From NCBI RefSeq assembly GCF_003864975.1, contig NZ_BHGL01000006.1:248001-312000 (forward strand): 64,000 nucleotides of DNA, in the 5' to 3' direction. The notes beneath the pieces are model-generated. The model was not told where the DNA came from. It worked only from the letters and a program-made list of their open reading frames with translations, and searched no databases. Position numbers and translations under genes: made by a program. The stretch comes from Sulfuriferula thiophila. Its GTDB lineage: Bacteria > Pseudomonadota > Gammaproteobacteria > Burkholderiales > Sulfuriferulaceae. Positions 14,767-27,000 of the stretch are shown here, piece by piece (within the stretch, counting starts at the first letter, position 1; every line of letters starts with the position of its first letter).

Positions 14767-17700
14767 TTATCTGGTTGCGGCATAACGCGCCAGTTCATCT
14801 GCAGGCATCGGACGTGCAAAGTAATAGCCCTGTGCTTCGTGACATTGATGCAATTGCAGTGCTTCCAGCATGTTTTGTTCTTCGACGCCTTCGGCGATGG
14901 TTTTCAGATTCAGGCTGCGTGCCATCTGAATTATGGCATGTACGATGGCGGCATCGCTGGGGTCATTGACCATGTTGCGGATGAAGGACTGGTCAATTTT
15001 AAGCTTGTCGACATTGAAGCGCTTCAGATAGGACAGGCTGGAATAACCCGTGCCAAAATCATCAATCGACAGCTTTACCCCGAGTGACTTGAGGCGCTGT
15101 ACGGTGGCCAGCATTTTTTCGGTGTCCTGAATCAGGATGGATTCAGTCAGTTCCAGTTCCAGCAAGGCAGGGTTCAAGCCTGATGCCTGCAGTGCATTGT
15201 TAATGCTTTTTTCGACGTCACCGCGTCGGAATTGCACTGCGGACAGATTAACAGCCATTGTTAATTCAGTTAATCCGGCCTGCTGCCAGGCCACAGCCTG
15301 ACGGCAGGCTTCATTTAGCACCCAGTCACCAATCGGGATGATGAGACCGCTGTCTTCGGCAATCGGTATGAAACGGACGGGCGGCACCATGCCGAATTCA
15401 GGATGATGCCAGCGAATGAGCGCTTCTACACCTATCATCTCCCCGCTAATGAGATTAATCTGCGGCTGGTAGTACAGTTCAAACTCTTTGCGTTCCAGGG
15501 CTTTTCTCAAGCCGCTTTCTATCGTCAGGCGTTCATGCACTGTGTCGTTGAGGGCTTTGACAAAGAAACGATATTGGTCGCGGCCTGACTGCTTGGCATG
15601 GTACATGGCAGCGTCGGCATTTTTGACCAGCGTTTCTCCATTGTCGCCATCTTCGGGGTACAGTGCGATGCCAATGCTGGCAGAAATGGCTATTTCGTGG
15701 CTGTCTAACAGGACGGGCGTGGATAACACCTCAATCAGCCGTTCTGCGATGTGCGCTACATCATCGGGCGAGGTAATGTCCTGCAGCAGCAGGATGAACT
15801 CATCCCCCCCTTGCCGACAGATCGCATCCATGTCTTTCAGTCGTGATTTGAGTCGTTCTGCAATCTCTTGCAGCAATAAATCTCCGAAATGATGGCCAAG
15901 CGAATCATTGATGTTCTTGAAGTGATCCAGGTCGATAAAAAACAGTGCAAGTTGGTGGTGCTGGCGTTTGGCGTTTGCAATAGCCTGCGTCAGTTCGCTG
16001 GTAAATAGTGCTCTGTTGGGCAGTCCTGTCAGTATGTCGTGTTGTGCCAGGAAACGGATGCGTTCTTCAGCTTCCTTGCGTTCGCTGATGTCAGAAAACG
16101 TGGTGACATAGTGGGTAATTTGCTCGTGGTTATTGCGCAATACATCAATGTTTATCCATTTAGGATAGAGGCTGCCGTCTTTACGATGATCCCATACTTC
16201 ACCCTGCCAGTGGTCGGCGACATCGGTGGTTTTCCAGATGGTTTGGAAAAACTCAGGCGAACTCTGCACTTCTGAGCTGAGTATCAGTTCTGTTCCAGCC
16301 ACTTCCGTCAAGGTATAGCCAGTTTGCAGAGTGAAGGCGGCATTGACGGTGATGATTTTGCGTTGCGCATCGGCAATGATAATGGCTTCCGTGCTGGATT
16401 CGAACACCTTGGCAAGCAAGCGCAACTGGTCTTCGTTCTGCTTGCGCTCAGTGATATCCCGGGCAATACCCGTCGTGCCGATAACCTTGCCGATTTCGTT
16501 AAAAATGGGTGATTTGATTGTTTCTACCCATGAAATCAGCCCTTGCTTGTTTTGCAGGCGTTCTTCTACTTTTATGCCTTTGGCTGTCTGGACGACTTTC
16601 AGATCATCTTGAATATAAGTTTTGGCAAAACTCTCTGGCCAGAGGTCAAGGTCGGTTTTGCCAACCAGTTCATCAGGGGTGAGGCCACATAAAGCGCCGA
16701 AGGGTTCGTTGACGCTGATATAACGACCCTCTGCATTCTTTAGCCAGGCCATGTCCGGGATATTGTTGAGTATGGCAAGCTGTTGATGTGCTGCGGTTTT
16801 CAGTGCTTCATCGGCAAGTTTTCGCGTGGTGATGTCGGTGAATATCCCTATGTAGTTGGTGACCGTGTTGGCGCTGTCGCGCACCACGCTTAAGCCTAGC
16901 CATACCGGATAAATTTCACCATTCTTGCGCTGATCCCATATTTCCCCTTGCCAGTAACCATTTTCCGTCAGGGATAGTGAAATGTTATGGAAGAATGCCG
17001 CGTTATGCAGTTTTGAGTTCAGCATGCCAGGTCGTTGACCCGTCACCTCATCACTTGTATATCCGGTTACCTCGCTATAAGTACGGTTTACCGAAAGTAT
17101 CGCCTGATGGTTGTCGGTAATGATGATGCATTCACCGCTGCTTTCAAACACCTTGGCAGCGAGTCGGAGAAACTCGGTCTGTCTGTTGCGTTCCAGAACG
17201 ATGCCGATAATGGAAGCGCCAATCTCGAGCAATTTGCAGTGGAAGACGCTAGGTGCGCGCTTCTCGAAACTGGAGAGGGCAAAGCTGCCTATTATTTTTC
17301 GTCCCGTAGCATACACAGGCATAGACCAGCATGCCATCAAGCTGTAATCGATGGCGAGAGGGCGCAGGTCAAGCCAGCGCGCATCGGATAACGTATCGCT
17401 GACAAATACCGGTTCCTGGCGATAAATCACATTGCCGCATGAGCCTGCGCCAGGGCCTGGGCGCAAGCCTTTGAGCCGGCTGATCGCCGCAACCGGGATG
17501 CTGGGTGCAGCGTAGACATTCAGGTGCTGGTTTTCGTCCAGCAGCATCACTGAAGCTACGGAATTGGGGAGTAGCTGCTCTTCAAGCTGACACAGCGTGT
17601 TGATAATTTCCTTATGGTCAATCCCTTGCGTCACCAGTTCTAGAATAGCCTGCTGCAGCGTAAGGATTTTTTCCTTTTCTGCTTCTGACAGTACGCTATA

Positions 17701-17790
17701 TTCGACAGTATCTGTCGATGCTGAACAGGTCTGGTTGCCTGATTGGACATTGCCGCTCATTACCTCCTTCGAGGTTGGGTGAATGTGCAT
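14767..17790 (-). CDS. GAF-PAS-PAS-PAS-GGDEF-EAL cyclic-di-GMP signalling protein
   Basis: Large cytoplasmic protein of 1007 residues, predicted to make or degrade cyclic di-GMP in response to ligands. Domains in order: GAF (about 45-205), three PAS domains with PAC segments (about 205-330, 335-455 and 455-580), GGDEF (about 585-745) and EAL (about 760-1000). The diguanylate cyclase signature GGDEF is intact (RQGGDEFILLL, near 663), as are the phosphodiesterase motifs EALIRWHH (near 787), NLSAVQF and DDFGTGYSSL. There are no membrane segments. The start is uncertain: the first Met has no ribosome site, and an internal ATG at 17760 is preceded by a very close AAGGAGG. Confidence 0.93.
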   Translation of the reverse strand: MHIHPTSKEVMSGNVQSGNQTCSASTDTVEYSVLSEAEKEKILTLQQAILELVTQGIDHKEIINTLCQLEEQLLPNSVASVMLLDENQHLNVYAAPSIPVAAISRLKGLRPGPGAGSCGNVIYRQEPVFVSDTLSDARWLDLRPLAIDYSLMACWSMPVYATGRKIIGSFALSSFEKRAPSVFHCKLLEIGASIIGIVLERNRQTEFLRLAAKVFESSGECIIITDNHQAILSVNRTYSEVTGYTSDEVTGQRPGMLNSKLHNAAFFHNISLSLTENGYWQGEIWDQRKNGEIYPVWLGLSVVRDSANTVTNYIGIFTDITTRKLADEALKTAAHQQLAILNNIPDMAWLKNAEGRYISVNEPFGALCGLTPDELVGKTDLDLWPESFAKTYIQDDLKVVQTAKGIKVEERLQNKQGLISWVETIKSPIFNEIGKVIGTTGIARDITERKQNEDQLRLLAKVFESSTEAIIIADAQRKIITVNAAFTLQTGYTLTEVAGTELILSSEVQSSPEFFQTIWKTTDVADHWQGEVWDHRKDGSLYPKWINIDVLRNNHEQITHYVTTFSDISERKEAEERIRFLAQHDILTGLPNRALFTSELTQAIANAKRQHHQLALFFIDLDHFKNINDSLGHHFGDLLLQEIAERLKSRLKDMDAICRQGGDEFILLLQDITSPDDVAHIAERLIEVLSTPVLLDSHEIAISASIGIALYPEDGDNGETLVKNADAAMYHAKQSGRDQYRFFVKALNDTVHERLTIESGLRKALERKEFELYYQPQINLISGEMIGVEALIRWHHPEFGMVPPVRFIPIAEDSGLIIPIGDWVLNEACRQAVAWQQAGLTELTMAVNLSAVQFRRGDVEKSINNALQASGLNPALLELELTESILIQDTEKMLATVQRLKSLGVKLSIDDFGTGYSSLSYLKRFNVDKLKIDQSFIRNMVNDPSDAAIVHAIIQMARSLNLKTIAEGVEEQNMLEALQLHQCHEAQGYYFARPMPADELARYAATR

Positions 17791-18050
17791 AAGGTCAGTT
17801 ATTATTAAAGTATGGTAAAGGTGCGGCTAGCGCGTAAGTACTTAATTATCAGCGTTTGCCGGATTGCGATTATTCTATAATGAATACGCGCAATTTAGCG
17901 AACTTCACCGTAATTAATTCCTGAGCTGGCACGCTGCGAATGCAAACACTTTGGGTGCGTTAATGATGATCTTAATTGCGCCGATAGTTTCCAGTTGTGT
18001 CGGGGCTATGGTGTTCGCTTACCGAATAATTTTAGAGGCATGTTAAGAGT

Positions 18051-18482
18051 ATGGCAGGAAAGATGTTAATCGTTGATGCAAACTCGGAATGGATACAGCA
18101 AGCCTTTGCTTTGCGTCACGAAGTCTTCGTCGTCGAGCAGCGGGTGCCGGTTGAGCTTGAAATTGATGAGGATGACCCTGCAGCTATGCACCTTGTCTTG
18201 CTGCAGGACGCGCAGGTTGTCGCTACGCTGAGGCTGGTGCCATATGGTGACAAGATCAAGATCGGGCGGGTTGCGGTCAGGCAGCAACTCCGTCGTCAGG
18301 GCCTGGGTACGCAACTGATGCTGCGCGGCATACGGCATGCCGCTGAATCCGGTTTTCGCACTGTTTTTCTGGATGCGCAAGTGGACTCAATGCCGTTCTA
18401 TCAGGGATTGGGGTTTATCGAGGAGGGCGATGTATTTGATGATGCGGGCATCCCGCATGTGCGCATGAGGCTGGTTTTATGA
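18051..18482 (+). CDS. GNAT family N-acetyltransferase
   Basis: Predicted acetyl-CoA-dependent acetyltransferase of 143 residues. The acetyl-CoA loop is visible in IGRVAVRQQLRRQGLGTQLM (motif A, RRQGLG) and the C-terminal DAQVDSMPFYQGLGF segment is typical of the ElaA/YjcF-like branch. The acceptor substrate cannot be inferred. The 260 bases upstream hold no gene and show only AT-rich sequence before the divergent GGDEF-EAL gene. It converges on katG. Confidence 0.85.
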   Translation: MAGKMLIVDANSEWIQQAFALRHEVFVVEQRVPVELEIDEDDPAAMHLVLLQDAQVVATLRLVPYGDKIKIGRVAVRQQLRRQGLGTQLMLRGIRHAAESGFRTVFLDAQVDSMPFYQGLGFIEEGDVFDDAGIPHVRMRLVL

Positions 18483-18498
18483 TTTATTAAGGGTAGGG

Positions 18499-18543
18499 CA
18501 GCCCTAGCCTGATTCGGGATAAACCGGCATCAGGTCAGGGCTG
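18499..18543. terminator. Hairpin between convergent GNAT gene and katG
   Basis: Two arms of 15 bases pair except for a two-base internal mismatch (CAGCCCT and CCTGAT blocks), with a further CGG/CCG pairing inside the loop. It lies between two convergent genes and is T-rich on its right side, so it probably works as a terminator, although the T-run is not adjacent to the stem. Confidence 0.55.
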
Positions 18544-18578
18544 TGTGATACGAGATTTTTAAGACTTGTTTTTCAACA

Positions 18579-21066
<2,488 letters not shown>

Positions 21067-24000
21067 GTGATCAAAGGGTACGGATTTTTGGCACGAACGA
21101 GGAATGCGCTGCGTAACGATCAGGATACTGAATTGCTACGCTCTGAGTTATTCAGCACCGAGCAACTGAAACGTCACGTGGTAACGCTGGCGGGTCAGCA
21201 TCGAATTGATCCTAATCCGGGAGCCGACAAGCTACTGCCACGGCTGGATGATAATGCACGCGTATTGCTGGCGGCGTATAACGTTGTGACCGCTGCAACC
21301 ACGCCGGGACAACGGCTCAGCCCGGCAGAGTCATGGTTGCTCGACAATTTTTATCTCATCGAACAGCAGATCAATCTAGCGCGTCGGCATCTGCCGCGCG
21401 GGTATAGCCGACAGTTACCACGCCTGGCTGATGGTCTTTCAGCCGGTTTTCCCCGTATCTATGACTTGGCAATCGAGTTAATTTCCCACATGGATGGTCG
21501 GGTTGATAGCGACAATGCCACTCTCTTTATTGAAGCGTACCAGACCGCTGAACCGTTAAAACTGGGCGAATTGTGGGCATTTCCGATCATGCTGCAGTTA
21601 GCGCTGCTGGAAAATCTTCGCCGCGTTGGATTACGTATCGCTCACCGGCGCGAAGAGCTCGACGCGGCCATTACATGGGCAGACCGCATGCTCGCGACGG
21701 CTGAAAGCGAACCCGAACAGCTTATTCAGTTGTTTGCCGATTTTGTTAATGCCGACGTGCCTCTGACCGCGCCGTTTGTGGAGGAGTTTTACGCAAGACT
21801 TCAGGTTGAGGGGGGCGCTATGGCGTTCGTTAAAGCCTGGGTTGAGCAAAAGCTGCTTAAACAAGGGGTGACTGCAACGCAGTTGTCTGAGGCGGCTGGT
21901 CGGACGGCTGCGGCCAACCAAATATCCATTGCAAATAGTATCGGTAGCCTACGTTTCATCGGCGCCATGAATTGGAGTAATTTCGTCGAGTCGCTCAGTG
22001 TCGTTGAACAGACTTTGCGTGAAGATCCGGCGGGGATGCATATTGCCCAGGATTTCGCCACCTGCGACCGCTACCGGCATGTCATCGAAGACGTGGCGAG
22101 GTGCGGTTCATACAGTGAGTTGGCGGTGGCACGCTCAGCCATTGCTCTTGCGCGTACTGCTGCAGAACGATCAGGTCCAAAGCACCGTACCGCGCATGTC
22201 GGATACTACCTGATTGATAACGGACGGTTGATACTGGAGCGCTCGGTCGGTTGCCATTTGTCGTGGAAAATACGGGCCAGTCGAGCAAGCCGTGATTTCT
22301 GTATGACACTTTATTTTGGCCCGATTTTATTGCTCACTGCGCTTGCAACATCAGGCGTACTTTACGCTTACGGTGGCTTGGGGCTGGGTGATTGGCGGTA
22401 CTGGTTTTTTGCGATTCCTTTCCTTGTGGGTGCCTCGGCGCTGGCTGTTTCTCTGGTGAATCTTTTTGTCACGCTCGTGTTGCCGCCGCGCGCGTTACCG
22501 CGACTGGATTTTTCCAAGGGCATTCCCGATGCACACCGTACGATGGTGGTTGTTCCCACCTTACTTAGCAGGCCGCAAGAGATTGATGCTCTGCTCGACG
22601 CGCTGGAGATCCGCTATCTCGGTAATCGCGATGCTAATCTGTTCTTTGCCTTGCTGACGGATTTTCCTGACGCGTCCGAGCAAACGCTGCCAGGCGATGA
22701 TGCATTGCTCACCTACGCGCGCGCAGCTGTCCAGGCGCTCAACGCGACCTACAGTGGGGATCGTCCAAGCATTTTCTATCTGTTTCACCGGCCCCGGGTG
22801 TGGAATCCGTTTGAGCGGGTGTGGATGGGATATGAGCGCAAGCGCGGCAAACTGGAGCAGTTCAATGCCCGGCTCAGGGGAGAGGCGCAAACGGCCTTCT
22901 CGGATATTGTCGGTGACACATCCATCCTCATTTCGATCAAGTACATCATCACCCTGGATACCGACACGCAACTGCCCCGCGATGCGGCACGCACACTGAT
23001 AGGTAACATGGCGCATCCGCTCAATCGGCCTGTTTACGATGCTGGTAAGGGACGCATAGTTGAAGGCTATGCGATCTTGCAGCCACGCGCTTCGATCAGC
23101 CTGACCAGTGCAGGCCGGTCACGCTTCACGAAACTATACGCGGGTGAGTCAGGCATCGATCCTTACACGCGCGAGGTGTCCGACGTCTATCAGGATATTT
23201 TCGGGGAAGGGTCATTCATCGGCAAGGGTATCTATGATGTGGATGCTTTTCGTCAGGCCGTCGATGGGCGCTTTCCGGAGAACCTCATTCTCAGTCATGA
23301 CTTGCTCGAAAGTGGGTATGCGCGTTCGGCACTCGTGACCGATGTCGACCTCATTGAAGAGTATCCTGCCAGTTACGCCATAGAAGCCAGCCGGCGTCAC
23401 CGCTGGATACGCGGCGACTGGCAGCTTGCCGGCTGGCTGCTACCGCGTGTGCCCGGTTCGCCCGCACAGCCAGAGTCAAATAAGCCAAATGGGGCGAAGA
23501 CGAAGCGGCAACCGAATCCGCTCTCAGTCTTGTCGGTGTGGAAAATTTTCGACAACCTTCGACGCAGCCTGGTGCCGCCTTCGCTGCTTGCCTTGCTGGT
23601 AGGAGGGTGGCTGTTTGGTCCGGGACCCGTGTGGTTCTGGACTCTGCTGGTTATGGCGGTGGTGTTCTTGCCTACCTTGCTGTCCACTGTGATCGAGCTC
23701 GTTCGCAAGCCTGAAGAACGTGATTGGCAGGTGCACTTGATCCTGACAGGCAAAACCGTGGGCCGTTCAATAATGATCGTTTTGCTGACCTTGGTCCTGT
23801 TACCCTACGACACACTGATTTGTCTGGATGCGATCTTGCGCTCGGGTGTGCGGATGCTGTTTACTCAACGCGGATTGTTGCTCTGGCATATACCTTCCTA
23901 TGCAAGCCGCAACGCATGCCGCACGTTGGCCGATTTCTTTATGGAGATGTGGATCGCGCCTGTTCTGGCGGTAGTGCTGGGCTTGGCGTTGGCATTCGGA

Positions 24001-27000
24001 GGCATCCACTTGGCGGAGTTGCTCTTCTGTGCACCTGTATTGTTGCTCTGGCTGGTGTCACCCGTCGTAGGGTGGTGGATCAGCATACCGCTTGTGTCCC
24101 CCACACCGGACTTGACGGTTGATCAACGGTCGTTTCTGCGGGCGTCGGCTCGGCGAACGTGGCGCTTCTTCGCGGATTTCGTCGGTCCGCAGGACAACTG
24201 GCTGGTACCCGATAATTTCCAGGAATATCCGGCTGCGGCCATCGCCTCGCGTACCTCGCCGACGAATATCGGCATGTCGCTGCTGGCGAACCTGGCTGCG
24301 TACGATTTTGGTTACATTTCTGGCGCAGAAGTGCTGAGCCTGACTTCAAACACACTGTCCACGATGGAAAAGCTGGAACGCCACCGCGGTCATTTTTACA
24401 ACTGGTACGACACGCGCACGCTGCTACCGCTGCATCCGCAATACGTGTCTTCGGTGGACAGCGGCAATCTGGCCGGTAGCTTGCTCACCTTGCAAGCCGG
24501 ACTTGCCGAGTTGAAAGATCGGCCGGTGTTGTCATCAAATGCGTTTCATGGTCTGCAGGACACCTTGCAGGTGCTTGCCGAACACATACCTTCGTCACCC
24601 GCTCCGGATATTGAAAAGAAAATTAAATTTCTGCAGGATAAATTACATTCAGTCACGCAACCTGAGCCCTCATCAAATACCCTGTCACAGACATTGGCTA
24701 CAGCCGATAGCCTGCTTGACGAGATTAACCTTGCGGGCAAGGAGTTGCTTGCATGGCTGCAGGAGGGTATTGATAGCGATAGCGAGCTGGTTTACTGGGC
24801 GCAGGCATTTGAGCAGCAATCCCGCTACCTGCGGGATGATCTCAGATTACTGGTACCTGAACCGTGGCGTTTCAGTCACATTCCGACGCTGACAGAATTG
24901 GCGAGAGCAAGCACGGTTGACACAGCGACCTTGTCTGTAGTTTGGGCGCTTGCTCCAGCATCATTTTACAAACTGGCGGTGGAGCGCATCAGCAGCATAG
25001 ACGAATTAATAGATCGTTGCAGTGCGTTGGCGGTGATGGATTTTGAATTCCTCTACGATACTTCGCGCGACTTACTGGCTATCGGTTATGACGTGGGCGA
25101 GCGCCGCCGCGATCCCTCCTGCTACGATCTGCTGGCATCCGAAGCGCGCCTGGCCAGCTTCCTGCTAATCGCACAGGGACAAGTGCCGCAGAAGCATTGG
25201 TTTTCTCTTGGCCGTCTGCTGACAAATTATGGCGGCGACGTGAGCTTGATTTCCTGGAGCGGTTCGATGTTCGAGTACCTCATGCCGCAGCTGTTAATGC
25301 CGAATTATGAGAACACGTTGCTTGAGCATACCTGCAAGACCATCGTGGCGCGTCAGATCGAATACGGTCGACAACGCGCTGTGCCGTGGGGTATTTCAGA
25401 ATCGTGCTATAACGCCACCGATATGCACCAAGTCTATCAATACCGGGCGTTTGGCGTGCCCGGTCTGGGCTTTAAGCGCGGGTTGGGAGATGATCTGGTC
25501 ATCGCGCCTTATGCCAGCGCACTGGCGCTGATGGTGATGCCGCAGGAAGCATGCCACAACTTGCAGGTGATGGCTGCCAGCGGTTTCCTCGGCGGCTATG
25601 GCTTCTACGAGGCGATTGACTACACACCTACGCGTGTGCCGCGGGGCAAAAGTCACGCTATCGTGCGGACCTTCATGGCACACCATCAAGGCATGAGCCT
25701 GCTGGCCTTTGAGCATGTATTGCTCGACCGGCCTATGCAGCGCCGATTCATGTCTGTCCCACTGGTGCAAGCGACGGAATTGTTGTTGCAGGAACGTGTG
25801 CCGAAAAAGGGTGCTACCCTTCATCCGCACGCCGCTGAAGTGAGCGCCGCCGCACGTCCCCACGCTGCTGAAGCAAGCGGGATCATGCGTGTATTTACTG
25901 ACCCGAACACACCGATACCTGAAGTTCACCTGTTATCCAACGGCAGGTACCATGTCATGGCAACCAACGCCGGTGGTGGTTACAGCCGCTGGCACGACTT
26001 GGCAGTCACCCGTTGGCGAGAAGACACGACTGCCGATAGCTGGGGCACTTTCATATATCTGCGCGACCGCGATACGGGGCGCTACTGGTCAAGCGCTTAT
26101 CAACCGACATTGCGCAAGGCCGACCATTACGAAGCTATTTTTGTGCAAGGGCGTGCGGAATACCGGCGGCGCGATCAGGCCATCGAAGCGCACACCGAGG
26201 TCAGCGTTTCGCCTGAGGACGACGTCGAGATTCGTCGTGTTACGCTCACCAACCAGTCGTCCCGTATCCGCCATATCGAGGTGACGAGTTATGCAGAGGT
26301 CGTGTTAGCCCCTTTAAACGCTGACCTGGCGCATCGTTCTTTCAGCAACTTGTTCGTGCAGACTGAAATCCTGCCCGACAAGCAGGCGATCATTTGCACG
26401 CGGCGACCTCGTACACCGGGTGAGCAAGTGCCATGGATGTTTCATCTGTTGGCAGCACCTGGTGCGGTTGCCGATGAATCGTCTTATGAAACTGACCGCG
26501 CCAAATTCATCGGGCGGGGTAGAACGGCCGCCAACCCGGTGGTAATGGATAGCAGTGATAGCCTATCCCATTTATCGAAGTCGTTGTCGAACACGGATGG
26601 TTCTGTGCTGGATCCCATCGTGGCGATCCGTCGTACCATCACCTTGTTACCTGACGAGTCGGCGAGCGTGCAGATTATCTCTGGTGTTGCGGATACCCGC
26701 GAGGCTGTATTGGCTTTGCTTGAGAAGTATTGTGACCGGCATTTTGTTGAGCGCGCCTTTGAATTGGCATGGTTCCAAAGTCAGGAGGTATTGCGCCACC
26801 TGAATGTGACTGAAGCCGATGCGCAAATTTATGGCCGTTTGGCGACCTCTGTCATTTATGCAAATGCCATGCGCCGCGCAGAGCCCGGTGTGATATCCCG
26901 CAACCAGCTTGGTCAATCCGGACTTTGGCGCTTTGCCATCTCTGGCGATTTGCCGATCGTCCTGCTGCATATCGGCGATCTGAATCGTATCGACTTGGTA